Counted from the stretch's first letter, positions 9,025 to 17,834 are shown. The stretch: 64,000 nucleotides of DNA from JANPCX01 sp031431125 (GCA_031431125.1 JANPCX010000071.1:62001-126000), one strand, 5' to 3'. Notes: generated by a model not told the origin, from the letters alone. Made by a program: numbers and translations.

Positions 9025-9118
9025 TGTCATTCCCGCGCAGGCGGGAATCCACTCACTGCTTGCAAACGAAGCGGTCGACGCGAACACCGCCTGGATTCCC
9101 GCCAGCGCGGGAACGACG
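9025..9118. repeat. R1 REP-like inverted pair, copy 1
   Basis: Two facing hairpin units, GTCATTCCCGCGCAGGCGGG with AATCCA and its imperfect complement ending GGGAACGACG, separated by about 40 bases. Each unit is itself a hairpin (CCCGC/GCGGG). The same pair occurs at 16939-17037 and 19988-20084. This copy is the most degenerate. It lies between divergent genes and resembles the REP/BIME elements common in proteobacteria. Confidence 0.85.
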
Positions 9119-9170
9119 GTTATGGTGCGGGCTCATTGACCTCTGCGGTGCAACAAAGCCCGCGCCTCCC

Positions 9171-9176
9171 TACAAT
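9171..9176 (+). promoter_or_regulatory. Candidate -10 box close to the ABC ATPase start
   Basis: TACAAT lies 10 bases before the ATG at 9187, which would give a leader of only a few bases. No good -35 box is seen at the right distance. Confidence 0.3.
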
Positions 9177-9186
9177 CTGCCGCTCT

Positions 9187-10128
9187 ATGCACGAGCCCAC
9201 TGCCACCCCCGCCGTTTCTTTTCGACACGTCAGCAAAACCTACTCGGGCAGCAAAGGTTCCGTGCAGGCGCTCAGCGATGTCAGTTTTGACATCCAGCCC
9301 GGCGAGTTTTTCGGCCTGCTCGGCCCCAACGGCGCAGGGAAAACCTCGCTCATCAGCATCTTGGCGGGTTTGTCTTCCTCGACAGCAGGCCATGTCACCG
9401 TGCACGGCCATGATGTGGTGAGCGACTACGCTGCCGCCCGGCATGCTTTGGGCATCGTGCCGCAAGAGCTGGTGTTCGACCCGTTTTTCAGCGTGCGCGA
9501 GTCGCTGCGCATCCAAAGCGGTTACTTCGGCATCCGAAAGAACGACGCCTGGATTGATGAGCTATTGCACCACCTGGGCCTGTCCGACAAAGCCGATGCC
9601 AATATGCGCCAGCTCTCCGGCGGTATGAAACGCCGGGTGTTGGTCGCCCAGGCGTTGGTGCACCGCCCGCCCGTCATCGTGCTGGACGAGCCCACTGCCG
9701 GCGTCGATGTGGAGTTGCGCCAAACGTTGTGGGGTTTTGTGGCGCGACTCAACAAAGAAGGCCACACCGTCTTGCTCACCACCCATTATTTGGAAGAAGC
9801 CGAAGCTTTGTGTGGCCGCATCGCCATGCTCAAGGCGGGTCGCGTGGTGGCGCTGGACACCACCTCGGCTTTGCTCGCAGGCCGCGCCAGCACCATGCTG
9901 CGTTTCAAGATGGACGCGGCCGTGCCCGCCGCTCTTCAATCGCAGTCGCGCGTGACCGGCCGCATCGTGCAAATCAAAGCCCACGATGCCCAGGAGGTGG
10001 AAACCGTGTTGGCCACATTACGCGCCGCCGGTTGCAAACCCGAGGACTTGGAAATAGGCCGAGCTGATTTGGAAGACGTCTTTCTAGAAATCATGCAAGA
10101 CGCACCCTTGACGGAGGCTGCCGCATGA
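9187..10128 (+). CDS. ABC transporter ATP-binding protein (export type, DrrA/NodI-like)
   Basis: A 313-residue ATPase: Walker A GLLGPNGAGKTSLISIL (about residues 42-58), Q-loop region GIVPQELVFDPFFSVRESL, signature QLSGGMKRRVLVAQAL, Walker B PVIVLDEPTAGVD, and H-loop LLTTHYLEEAE. The C-terminal extension of about 90 residues matches DrrA/NodI/CcmA-type exporters. ATG at 9187 is chosen because the ABC domain starts just after it; the frame is open to 9136. It works with the permease that overlaps it by four bases. Substrate unknown; related pairs export drugs, lipo-oligosaccharides or polysaccharide. Confidence 0.9.
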   Translation: MHEPTATPAVSFRHVSKTYSGSKGSVQALSDVSFDIQPGEFFGLLGPNGAGKTSLISILAGLSSSTAGHVTVHGHDVVSDYAAARHALGIVPQELVFDPFFSVRESLRIQSGYFGIRKNDAWIDELLHHLGLSDKADANMRQLSGGMKRRVLVAQALVHRPPVIVLDEPTAGVDVELRQTLWGFVARLNKEGHTVLLTTHYLEEAEALCGRIAMLKAGRVVALDTTSALLAGRASTMLRFKMDAAVPAALQSQSRVTGRIVQIKAHDAQEVETVLATLRAAGCKPEDLEIGRADLEDVFLEIMQDAPLTEAAA

Positions 10129-10922
10129 GTGGTCGCAACACCCGCCTGGTGCAAGCGCTTTCCGGCACCTCGACCTTGCTCTACAAAGAAGTGCTGCGGT
10201 TCTGGAAAGTGAGCTTTCAAACCGTGGCCGCGCCCGTGCTCACGGCGGTGCTCTACCTACTCATCTTCGGCCATGTGCTGGAAGACCATGTCAAGGTTTA
10301 CGAGAGCCTGAGTTACACCAGTTTTTTGATCCCCGGCCTCGTGATGATGAGCGTGCTGCAAAACGCCTTTGCCAACAGCAGCAGCTCCCTCATTCAAAGC
10401 AAGATCACGGGCAACCTGGTGTTTTTGCTCGTCACGCCGCTGTCGCACTGGGCTTGGTTTTTGGCTTATGTGGGCGCCTCGGTGGTGCGTGGTGTCGTGG
10501 TCGGGGCAGGCGTGCTCTTCGTCACCTCGTGGTTCATGCCGTGGTCGTCGCTCAGCGGCGCGCATTGGCCGTGGGTGCTGGTCTTCACGCTATTGGGTGC
10601 CGGCATGATGGGCGCCTTGGGTTTGATCGCCGGCCTGTGGGCGGAGAAGTTCGACCAGATTGCCGCGTTTCAAAACTTCATCATCATGCCGATGACGTTT
10701 TTGTCCGGCGTGTTTTACTCCATCGGATCGCTGCCACCCCTGTGGCAAACCGTGAGCCATTTCAACCCGTTTTTCTACATGATCGACGGCTTTCGCCACG
10801 GCTTTTTTGGTGTGAGTGATGTGTCGCCCTGGTTCAGCCTGGCCGTGGTGTCCGCGAGCTTGGCCCTGGTCTGCGGATTTTGCTTGCATTTGCTGCGCAC
10901 GGGTTACAAGATCAGACATTGA
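10125..10922 (+). CDS. ABC-2 type transporter permease
   Basis: A 265-residue membrane protein with six hydrophobic helices typical of the ABC-2 family. FLIPGLVMMSVLQNAFANSS and the block GVFYSIGSLPPLWQTVSHFN-PFFYMIDGFRHGFFG match the NodJ/DrrB ABC-2 signature region. It overlaps the ATPase gene by four bases (ATGA), so both subunits are translationally coupled and form one exporter in the inner membrane. Confidence 0.9.
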   Translation: MSGRNTRLVQALSGTSTLLYKEVLRFWKVSFQTVAAPVLTAVLYLLIFGHVLEDHVKVYESLSYTSFLIPGLVMMSVLQNAFANSSSSLIQSKITGNLVFLLVTPLSHWAWFLAYVGASVVRGVVVGAGVLFVTSWFMPWSSLSGAHWPWVLVFTLLGAGMMGALGLIAGLWAEKFDQIAAFQNFIIMPMTFLSGVFYSIGSLPPLWQTVSHFNPFFYMIDGFRHGFFGVSDVSPWFSLAVVSASLALVCGFCLHLLRTGYKIRH

Positions 10923-10933
10923 GCCGCCTGAGG

Positions 10934-10939
10934 GATAAT
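10934..10939 (+). promoter_or_regulatory. Candidate -10 box close to the bolA/ibaG start
   Basis: GATAAT ends 9 bases before the ATG at 10949. A matching -35 hexamer is not evident. Confidence 0.3.
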
Positions 10940-10948
10940 CCCAGCATC

Positions 10949-11236
10949 ATGGCAGACCCCACCCCATCCGACGTCCAGCACTTCATTGCCCAAGGCCTGG
11001 TCTGCGAGCACCTGGAAGTTGAAGGCGACGGCCGGCATTTTTTTGCCACCATCGTGTCTGCAGAATTTGACGGCGCCAGCCGCGTGGCCCGTCACCAGCG
11101 GGTTTACAAGGCGCTGGGCGATAGAATGCGCGAGCAAATCCACGCGCTGTCCATGAAGACGCTGACCCCCTCCGAGTGGGCTGCCACGGCAAGCGCCGTT
11201 GCAGTCGCTCAACCTGCCGCTCACCACCACCACTGA
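10949..11236 (+). CDS. BolA/IbaG family protein
   Basis: A 95-residue BolA-fold protein. HLEVEGDGRHFFATIVSAEF, RVARHQRVYKALGDRMREQI and HALSMKTLTPSEW match the family, including the conserved histidine in VARHQRV that contributes to Fe-S binding with monothiol glutaredoxin. The genetic position directly before murA is that of ibaG in many proteobacteria. The protein ends in a natural run of four histidines (AAHHHH), which is unusual. The ATG at 10949 is preferred over the open frame upstream, which is the tail of the permease gene. Confidence 0.88.
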   Translation: MADPTPSDVQHFIAQGLVCEHLEVEGDGRHFFATIVSAEFDGASRVARHQRVYKALGDRMREQIHALSMKTLTPSEWAATASAVAVAQPAAHHHH

Positions 11237-11319
11237 ACCTGCCGCAGTACGCACTGCGGCCTGGGGGTGTGGGCCAGTGCCCTGCATCCGTGGCCGCGTG
11301 GCGTGTTGCACCCACATCG

Positions 11320-12591
11320 ATGGACAAATTACTCATCCGTGGCGGCCGCCGCCTTGAAGGCGAAGTCACCATCTCCGGTGCCAAAAACGCGGCCTTGCCT
11401 GAGCTGTGCGCCTGCCTGCTCACCGCCGAGGCGGTGCACCTGCGCAATGTGCCCCAGCTGCAAGACGTGAACACCACGCTCAAGCTGCTGCGCAACATGG
11501 GTGCCAAGGCCGAGTTTGATGTGGGCGACGCCAGCCACATCACCCTGAACGCCGGCACGGTGACCTCTCCAGAGGCCCCCTACGACCTCGTGAAAACCAT
11601 GCGGGCGTCGATTTTGGTGCTGGGACCCTTGCTGGCGCGTTTCGGCGAAGCCACCGTGTCGCTGCCCGGCGGTTGCGCCATCGGCTCGCGCCCGGTGGAC
11701 CAGCACATCAAGGGCTTGCAAGCCATGGGGGCGGAGATCACCGTTGAGCATGGTTACATCATCGCCAAGGCCGCGAAACTCAAAGGCGCCCGCATCACCA
11801 CCGATATGGTCACCGTCACCGGCACCGAAAACTTGCTGATGGCGGCCACCTTGGCAGACGGCGAGACCGTCCTGGAAAACGCCGCCCGCGAGCCCGAGGT
11901 GGTGGACCTGGCCCACATGCTGATTCAAATGGGCGCGCAAATTGAAGGCCAGGGCAGCAGCCAAATCCGCATTCAAGGCGTGTCAAAACTGACGGGCTTG
12001 GATGCGGCCCGTGCCCACCACATCGTGCCCGATCGCATCGAGACCGGCACCTTTCTGTGCGCCGTGGCCGCCGCCGGTGGCGACGTGGTGCTGCGCCGCA
12101 CCCGTGCCGACCACCTGGACGCTGTGATCGAGAAACTGCGCGAAGCGGGCGTCAGCATCGAGGCGGGGCCAGACTGGATCCGCGTGCGCATGCACGAGCG
12201 GCCCACGGCGGTGGGATTTCGCACCAGCGAGTACCCGGCCTTTCCCACCGACATGCAGGCCCAGTTCATGGCGCTCAATTGCATTGCGAACGGAACCGCC
12301 AAAGTCACCGAGACGATTTTTGAGAACCGTTTCATGCATGTGAACGAACTCGTGCGCTTGGGTGCGAACATTCAAGTGGACGGCCACACGGCGGTGATGC
12401 AAGGCGTGGACAAACTCTCGGGCGCCATCGTCATGGCCACCGACCTGCGGGCTTCGGCCAGCTTGGTGATTGCGGGGCTGGTGGCCAGCGGTGAAACCGT
12501 GGTCGACCGCATTTACCACCTCGACCGGGGTTACGACCAAATGGAAACCAAACTGCGCGGCATCGGCGCGGACATTGAGCGTGTCAAATGA
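11320..12591 (+). CDS. murA: UDP-N-acetylglucosamine 1-carboxyvinyltransferase
   Basis: A 423-residue EPSP-synthase-fold enzyme making the first committed step of peptidoglycan synthesis: enolpyruvyl transfer from PEP to UDP-GlcNAc in the cytoplasm. Visible marks are the start MDKLLIRGGRRLEGEV-TISGAKNAALP, the catalytic-loop cysteine in LPGGCAIGSRPVDQHI, and the C-terminal VDRIYHLDRGYDQMETKLR. Length is normal. The ATG at 11320 fits the conserved N-terminus; the frame is open 48 codons further upstream. It overlaps hisG by four bases, linking cell-wall and histidine genes in one transcript. Confidence 0.97.
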   Translation: MDKLLIRGGRRLEGEVTISGAKNAALPELCACLLTAEAVHLRNVPQLQDVNTTLKLLRNMGAKAEFDVGDASHITLNAGTVTSPEAPYDLVKTMRASILVLGPLLARFGEATVSLPGGCAIGSRPVDQHIKGLQAMGAEITVEHGYIIAKAAKLKGARITTDMVTVTGTENLLMAATLADGETVLENAAREPEVVDLAHMLIQMGAQIEGQGSSQIRIQGVSKLTGLDAARAHHIVPDRIETGTFLCAVAAAGGDVVLRRTRADHLDAVIEKLREAGVSIEAGPDWIRVRMHERPTAVGFRTSEYPAFPTDMQAQFMALNCIANGTAKVTETIFENRFMHVNELVRLGANIQVDGHTAVMQGVDKLSGAIVMATDLRASASLVIAGLVASGETVVDRIYHLDRGYDQMETKLRGIGADIERVK

Positions 12592-13250
12592 ATAGCATCA
12601 CCCTGGCCCTGTCCAAAGGCCGCATCTTTGACGAAACCCTGCCGCTGCTCAAAGCCGCAGGCATTGAGGTGACGGAAGATCCCGAAAAATCGCGCAAGCT
12701 GATTTTGACCACCAACCATCCCCAGGTGCGGGTGGTGCTGGTGCGTGCCAGTGATGTGCCCACCTATGTGCAATACGGCGGCGCCGACCTGGGCGTGGCC
12801 GGCAAAGACATCTTGATCGAACACGAAGCGACCCATGACGGCGAAAGTGGTGGCCTGGTGCAACCGCTGGATTTGCAGATTGCCAAATGCCGTTTGAGTG
12901 TGGCCGTGCGGGCCGACTTTGATTACCCCGCTGCCGTGAAACACGGCTCGCGCATCACGGTCGCCACCAAATACACCCACATGGCGCGTCAGCACTTCGC
13001 CAGCAAAGGGGTGCACGTCGACTTGATCAAACTCTATGGCTCGATGGAGCTGGCCCCGCTCACCGGCCTGGCCGATGCCATCGTCGATTTGGTCTCCACC
13101 GGCAGCACCCTCAAGGCCAACCACTTGATCGAGGTGGAAGAAATCATGCCCATTTCCTCCCGCTTGGTCGTGAACCGCGCCGCGCTCAAACTCAAGGGTG
13201 ACAGCATTCGGCCGATCATTGATGCCTTTGAGCGGGCGATTCGCCAATAA
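12588..13250 (+). CDS. hisG: ATP phosphoribosyltransferase, short form
   Basis: A 220-residue HisG_S catalytic subunit: LALSKGRIFDETLPLLKAAG at the start, VVLVRASDVPTYVQYGGADLGV, the PRPP loop and LADAIVDLVSTGSTLKANHL near the end. It lacks the C-terminal regulatory domain of long HisG, so it needs the HisZ regulatory subunit, which is not in this window. It condenses ATP with PRPP to begin histidine synthesis. The start codon overlaps the murA stop (ATGA). Confidence 0.96.
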   Translation: MNSITLALSKGRIFDETLPLLKAAGIEVTEDPEKSRKLILTTNHPQVRVVLVRASDVPTYVQYGGADLGVAGKDILIEHEATHDGESGGLVQPLDLQIAKCRLSVAVRADFDYPAAVKHGSRITVATKYTHMARQHFASKGVHVDLIKLYGSMELAPLTGLADAIVDLVSTGSTLKANHLIEVEEIMPISSRLVVNRAALKLKGDSIRPIIDAFERAIRQ

Positions 13251-13267
13251 GCGTTAGATTCAAAGCC

Positions 13268-14620
13268 ATGAGTGCCATGCCTCCTGTTCTGTCCAATATC
13301 GCCATCCGCCAACTTGCCACCACCGCGCCCGATTTCGAGGCGGAGTTCAAGCGCGTGCTGCATTGGTCGGAATCTACCGACAGCGCCATCGAAGAACGGG
13401 TGGCGAGCATCTTGGCGGATGTGGCCCAGCGCGGCGACGCCGCCGTGCTCGAATACACCCAACGTTTTGATGGCTTGCAAGCCGACTCGGTGGCCGCTTT
13501 GGAAATTCCCCAAGCTGAATTGCAAGCTGCGCTGAAGGCCATCACGCCCGAACAGCGCGACGCTCTGCATGCAGCCGCTGAGCGCGTGCGCAGCTACCAC
13601 GAACGCCAGTTGGAAGTCTGCGGCAAGTCCTGGGACTACCGCGATCAAGACGGCACGCTGTTGGGCCAAAAGGTGACGCCGCTCGACCGCGTCGGCATTT
13701 ATGTGCCCGGGGGCAAAGCAGCGTATCCGAGCAGTGCCCTGATGAACGCGATACCGGCCCATGTGGCGGGTGTGGGCGAGATCATCATGGTGGTACCCAC
13801 GCCCAAAGGCGAGCGCAACCTCCTGGTGTTGGCCGCCGCTGCAGTGGCGGGCGTCCACCGCGTTTTCACCCTGGGCGGCGCACAAGCCATTGCCGCATTG
13901 GCTTATGGCACCGCCACCATCCCGGCTGTCGACAAAATCACCGGCCCCGGCAACGCCTATGTGGCCAGCGCCAAACGCCGCGTGTTTGGCAAAGTGGGCA
14001 TCGACATGATTGCCGGTCCGAGCGAAATTTTGGTCTTGGCCGACGGCAGCACGCCTGCCGATTGGGTGGCCATGGACTTGTTCAGCCAGGCCGAACACGA
14101 TGAACTCGCGCAGAGCATCTTGCTCTGCCCGGATGCGGCTTACATCGCCGAAGTGCGTCGTTCCATCGACCGCCTGTGGGTAGACATGCCGCGCCGCGAC
14201 GTCATCCGCGCTTCGCTCGAAGGCCGGGGCGCGTTGATCCACACCCGCAGCATGGAAGAGGCCTGCGACATCAGCAACCGCATCGCGCCCGAGCACCTGG
14301 AAGTCAGCTCCCGCGACCCGCACCGCTGGGAGCCGCTCCTGCGCCACGCAGGGGCTATCTTCCTAGGTGCCTACACCAGCGAAAGCCTTGGCGACTACTG
14401 CGCCGGCCCCAACCACGTGCTGCCCACCGCAGGCACGGCACGTTTCTCGTCCCCGCTGGGTGTCTATGACTTTCAAAAGCGCAGCAGCCTGATTGAAGTG
14501 AGCAGCCAGGGCGCGCAAACGCTGGGAAAGATCGCCTCGGTGCTGGCCCACGGCGAAGGACTGCAAGCGCATGCGCGGGCGGCGGAGATGCGGCTGACCA
14601 CCGACCAGGCCAAGTCGTGA
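13268..14620 (+). CDS. hisD: Histidinol dehydrogenase
   Basis: A 450-residue zinc enzyme oxidising histidinol to histidine in two NAD-dependent steps. RVGIYVPGGKAAYPSSALMN, GGAQAIAALAYGTATIPAVD-KITGPGNAYV, and the zinc/catalytic block SQAEHDELAQSILL (His-Asp-Glu) with APEHLEV and YCAGPNHVLPTAGTARFSS are all present. Length is normal. It starts 17 bp after hisG. Confidence 0.97.
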   Translation: MSAMPPVLSNIAIRQLATTAPDFEAEFKRVLHWSESTDSAIEERVASILADVAQRGDAAVLEYTQRFDGLQADSVAALEIPQAELQAALKAITPEQRDALHAAAERVRSYHERQLEVCGKSWDYRDQDGTLLGQKVTPLDRVGIYVPGGKAAYPSSALMNAIPAHVAGVGEIIMVVPTPKGERNLLVLAAAAVAGVHRVFTLGGAQAIAALAYGTATIPAVDKITGPGNAYVASAKRRVFGKVGIDMIAGPSEILVLADGSTPADWVAMDLFSQAEHDELAQSILLCPDAAYIAEVRRSIDRLWVDMPRRDVIRASLEGRGALIHTRSMEEACDISNRIAPEHLEVSSRDPHRWEPLLRHAGAIFLGAYTSESLGDYCAGPNHVLPTAGTARFSSPLGVYDFQKRSSLIEVSSQGAQTLGKIASVLAHGEGLQAHARAAEMRLTTDQAKS

Positions 14621-14625
14621 ACAAC

Positions 14626-14823
14626 TCACCCTTTGAATTTTGCTGACCCCGACTGCATCGTGACCAAAGCCCGCAACGTCCCCTTCACCTCTGCCAGCTC
14701 GCGCTGCTGGTCGAGCACGATGCGCTGCATGCCTTCCAGCACCTTGTCTTGCTGCGCCACTTTCTCGCGCAGGATGGCCACACCCGACAGGCGGTCGAGG
14801 ATTTCTGCGACCAGGCTGCTCAT
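14626..14823 (-). CDS. Small coiled-coil protein, second gene of an antisense pair
   Basis: A 65-residue protein, VAILREKVAQQDKVLEGMQR followed by IVLDQQRELAEVKGTLRALV, with a clear heptad pattern over residues 14-55 and no hydrophobic helix. Its ATG overlaps the stop of the preceding small gene (ATGA), so the two are coupled. It ends 6 bp from the hisD stop, facing it. I do not recognise the family. Codon use and the coupling make it likely to be real. Confidence 0.55.
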   Translation of the reverse strand: MSSLVAEILDRLSGVAILREKVAQQDKVLEGMQRIVLDQQRELAEVKGTLRALVTMQSGSAKFKG

Positions 14824-15101
14824 GCAGGAGAACCGGCCTTGATGGATTCAATTTGCGCGAAGAAGAGTTCGGCGCGGCGCTGGCCGTGGTCGAGCGTGGC
14901 GTTGATGGCGTCCAAGTCGTCTTTGGTGCGGCGTGTGGCCAGGTCGAGCAAGTCCAGGTCCGACAGCGTGATGCCTGCTTTGTACAAATCAATGGCCGAG
15001 CGTGTTTCGACCGACAGGTTGGTGCCATTGGTCTTGGCCTGTTTTTCCAAAAACTTGCGCTGGGCAGGTTCCAGGTACACATTGGTGAGAACGGCAGCCA
15101 T
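14820..15101 (-). CDS. Small protein with ribbon-helix-helix-like N-terminus
   Basis: A 93-residue protein. Residues 1-45 (VLTNVYLEPAQRKFLEKQAK then NGTNLSVETRSAIDLY) have the strand-helix-helix pattern and the Lys/Arg-rich first helix of CopG/Arc-type DNA-binding antitoxins. The rest is helical and acidic. A good ribosome site (AAGGAG, 7 bases before ATG) and a TTGACG hexamer upstream on the minus strand suggest its own promoter between hisC and this gene. With the coupled 65-residue gene it forms a two-gene cassette antisense within the his operon, possibly toxin-antitoxin-like, but no toxin fold is recognised. Confidence 0.6.
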   Translation of the reverse strand: MAAVLTNVYLEPAQRKFLEKQAKTNGTNLSVETRSAIDLYKAGITLSDLDLLDLATRRTKDDLDAINATLDHGQRRAELFFAQIESIKAGSPA

Positions 15102-15182
15102 GGCAATCTCCTTGAAGTGTACCCATGCTACATGTTATGTAATGATCCCGTCAACCCGTGTTTTTTCCCGATTTCGAGTTTG

Positions 15183-16265
15183 ATGACCACGCCCGCTGAA
15201 ACCCTGATCGCCCGCCACATCCGACCGGATGTGTTGGCCATGCACGCCTACCTGGTGCAAGCCAGTGGCGGCTTGCTCAAACTCGACGCGATGGAGAACC
15301 CTTTCCGTTTGCCTGAGGACTTGCGTGCTGCCCTGGGCCAGCGCCTGGCTGAGGTGGCCATGAACCGCTATCCCGGCAGCCGCATCGATGATCTACGCGC
15401 CGCATTGGGAAGATATGCCTCGCTGCCGGATGGCTTTGATTTGATGCTGGGCAATGGCTCGGACGAGCTCATCACCTTGCTCAGCGTGGCCTGTGATGTG
15501 TCCGGCGCCACCGTGTTGGCACCTGTGCCCGGGTTTGTGATGTACGAGGTATCGGCCCAGTTGCAGGGTTTGAAGTTTGTCGGCGTGCCTTTGACGCCTG
15601 ACTTCGCGCTGGACGAAGCGGCCATGCTCGCTGCGATCGCACAGCACCAGCCCGCCATCATCTACTTGGCCTACCCCAACAACCCCACGGCCAATTTGTT
15701 TGACGACGCCGTGATCGAGCGCATCATCCAAGCCGCTCCCGGTTTTGTGGTGATGGACGAGGCCTACCAGCCTTTTGCTTCGCGCAGTTTCATCGGTAGA
15801 GCAGCCGCTTACCCCAATGTGCTCATCATGCGCACATTGAGTAAGTTTGGCTTGGCCGGTGTGCGCATTGGTTATTTGATGGGGCCTAAGCCCGTGATCG
15901 AGCAGCTTGAAAAAGTGCGCCCCCCCTACAACGTGAGCGTGCTCAATGCAGAGGCGGCACTCTTTGCGCTGGAGCACCAGGACGAATACGCACGTCAAGC
16001 AGGGGTGCTGCGAAGTGAACGTGACAAGCTGCTTGCAGAATTACGCACGCTGCCCGGCGTCACCCCCTTTCCGAGCCAGGCCAATATGATCTTGGTGCGT
16101 GTGCCCGATGCGAACGCCGTGTTTACGGGCCTCAAGGCACGCGGCGTGTTGATCAAAAACGTGTCCAAGATGCATGCTTTGCTACACAACTGCCTGCGCC
16201 TGACGGTGGGCACACCCCAAGAGAATGAACAAATGATGTTGGCCTTGAAAGCGAGTTTGGTATGA
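15183..16265 (+). CDS. hisC: Histidinol-phosphate aminotransferase
   Basis: A 360-residue class I/II PLP aminotransferase converting imidazole-acetol phosphate to histidinol phosphate. KLDAMENPFRLPEDLRAALG, NRYPGSRIDDLRAAL, the YLAYPNNPTANLFDD block, VVMDEAYQPF, and the PLP lysine in IMRTLSKFGLAGVRIGYLMG are all visible. The ATG at 15183 is the first start after the antisense cassette; the frame is open back to 14853 only as a shadow of that cassette. It overlaps hisB by four bases. Confidence 0.96.
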   Translation: MTTPAETLIARHIRPDVLAMHAYLVQASGGLLKLDAMENPFRLPEDLRAALGQRLAEVAMNRYPGSRIDDLRAALGRYASLPDGFDLMLGNGSDELITLLSVACDVSGATVLAPVPGFVMYEVSAQLQGLKFVGVPLTPDFALDEAAMLAAIAQHQPAIIYLAYPNNPTANLFDDAVIERIIQAAPGFVVMDEAYQPFASRSFIGRAAAYPNVLIMRTLSKFGLAGVRIGYLMGPKPVIEQLEKVRPPYNVSVLNAEAALFALEHQDEYARQAGVLRSERDKLLAELRTLPGVTPFPSQANMILVRVPDANAVFTGLKARGVLIKNVSKMHALLHNCLRLTVGTPQENEQMMLALKASLV

Positions 16266-16879
16266 GCACTGCCGTGACTGAATCCGTGACTGAGCGCAAA
16301 GCCGAGGTGTCGCGCAACACAGCCGAAACCCAAATCCGCGTGGCGCTGAACCTCGACGGCACTGGGGTGGCCAACCTGTCCACTGGCATTGGCTTTTTTG
16401 ACCACATGCTGGACCAAATTGCCCGCCACGGCCTGATTGACCTCACCATTGAAGCCAAAGGCGACCTCCACATCGACGGCCACCACACCGTGGAAGATGT
16501 GGGCATCACCGTTGGTCAAGCCATGGCCAAAGCCGTGGGCGACAAACGCGGCCTGCGTCGGTATGGCCATGCTTATGTGCCGCTGGATGAAGCCTTGTCC
16601 AGGGTGGTGGTCGACTTTTCTGGCCGCCCCGGCTTGGAAATGCATGTGCCCTTCAAGAGCGGCATGATCGGCGCACTGGACACCCAATTGGTCTACGAGT
16701 TCTTCCAAGGTTTTGTGAACCATGCGGGCGTGACCTTGCACATTGACAACCTGCGTGGCGACAACGCCCACCACCAGTGTGAAACCGTGTTCAAAGCCTT
16801 TGCCCGGGCGCTGCGCATGGCGCTGGAAATTGACCCGCGTGCTGCCGGTGTGATTCCTTCGACCAAGGGGAGCTTGTAA
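16262..16879 (+). CDS. hisB: Imidazoleglycerol-phosphate dehydratase
   Basis: A 205-residue monofunctional HisB, the two-manganese dehydratase: FFDHMLDQIARHGLIDLTIE, DLHIDGHHTVEDVGI and DNLRGDNAHHQCETVFKAF contain the paired H-x-x-x-H/HH metal motifs of the duplicated fold. No phosphatase domain is fused, as expected outside enterobacteria. It is coupled to hisC by ATGA overlap and is followed by an R1 repeat before hisH. Confidence 0.96.
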   Translation: MSTAVTESVTERKAEVSRNTAETQIRVALNLDGTGVANLSTGIGFFDHMLDQIARHGLIDLTIEAKGDLHIDGHHTVEDVGITVGQAMAKAVGDKRGLRRYGHAYVPLDEALSRVVVDFSGRPGLEMHVPFKSGMIGALDTQLVYEFFQGFVNHAGVTLHIDNLRGDNAHHQCETVFKAFARALRMALEIDPRAAGVIPSTKGSL

Positions 16880-16938
16880 GTTGTCCGTGCTCGCCATGCC
16901 ATTGCGATTTCTACCGCCTCGCAGATTCACCCCCGTTC

Positions 16939-17037
16939 CGTCATTCCCGCGCAGGCGGGAATCCATCGGTGGTGGATTCGTAACCCCGTGCGCGACTGTG
17001 CGGAACCGGCTGGATTCCCGCCTGCGCGGGAATGACG
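16939..17037. repeat. R1 REP-like inverted pair, copy 2
   Basis: Two 27-base arms, 16939-16965 and 17011-17037, are perfect inverted complements (arm begins CGTCATTCCCGCGCAGGCGG). Each arm also folds on itself through CCCGC/GCGGG. It separates hisB from hisH and could form a long stem in the his mRNA. Confidence 0.9.
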
Positions 17038-17086
17038 GAGGTGGTTTCAGTGCAGGGGTGTGGCTTTCCAAAGGGCTTGGCAATTG

Positions 17087-17743
17087 ATGGCTGCTACCAA
17101 AAAAACCGTTGCCGTCGTCGACTACGGCATGGGCAATTTGCGCTCGGTGTCACAGGCGGTGCAGCATGTGGCCGAGGGGTCCGGGTTTGAGGTGGTGATC
17201 ACTTCGAAACCCGAGGATGTCTATCAAGCGGAGCGTGTCGTGCTGCCCGGCCAAGGGGCCATGCCCGACTGCATGCGCGAGCTGCGCGAGTCTGGTCTGC
17301 TGGAGGCCGTGCTCCACGCCGCCGCCAACAAACCGCTGATGGGCGTGTGCGTTGGCATGCAAATGCTGCTGTCCAGCAGTGACGAGGGCCCCACCGACGG
17401 GCTGAACCTGATCGCAGGCAAAGTGCGCCGCTTCGAGCTGGCCGGCCGCCTGCAACCCGATGGCAGCCGGTTCAAAGTGCCGCAAATGGGCTGGAACCAG
17501 GTGATTCAGGCCCAAACCCACCCGGTGTGGGCGGGGGTGCCTGACAACGCCTATTTCTATTTCGTACACAGTTTTTACGCCCAGCCGTCCGACCCGCGCC
17601 ACAGTGTGGGTGAATCGGACTACGGTGGCCGCTTTACCTCCGCCCTGGCACGCGATAACATTTTCGCTACCCAGTTCCACCCCGAAAAAAGCGCCACCCA
17701 CGGGTTGGCCCTCTACCGCAACTTTCTGCACTGGAATCCCTGA
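17087..17743 (+). CDS. hisH: Imidazole glycerol phosphate synthase, glutaminase subunit
   Basis: A 218-residue class I glutamine amidotransferase. VAVVDYGMGNLRSV opens the domain; the nucleophile lies in MGVCVGMQMLL (oxyanion strand and Cys), and the His-Glu pair in ATQFHPEKSATHGL. It supplies ammonia to HisF. The ATG at 17087 directly precedes the conserved N-terminus; the frame is open nine codons more into the R1 spacer. Confidence 0.96.
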   Translation: MAATKKTVAVVDYGMGNLRSVSQAVQHVAEGSGFEVVITSKPEDVYQAERVVLPGQGAMPDCMRELRESGLLEAVLHAAANKPLMGVCVGMQMLLSSSDEGPTDGLNLIAGKVRRFELAGRLQPDGSRFKVPQMGWNQVIQAQTHPVWAGVPDNAYFYFVHSFYAQPSDPRHSVGESDYGGRFTSALARDNIFATQFHPEKSATHGLALYRNFLHWNP

Positions 17744-17834
17744 AGTCTTTCGTCTTCTTGCCGATACCCGTTTCAGCGGTCACGCGCTTTTTGCAAAAAT
17801 CTCCCCCCCTTCAACCCCACTACCCACCACGGCC

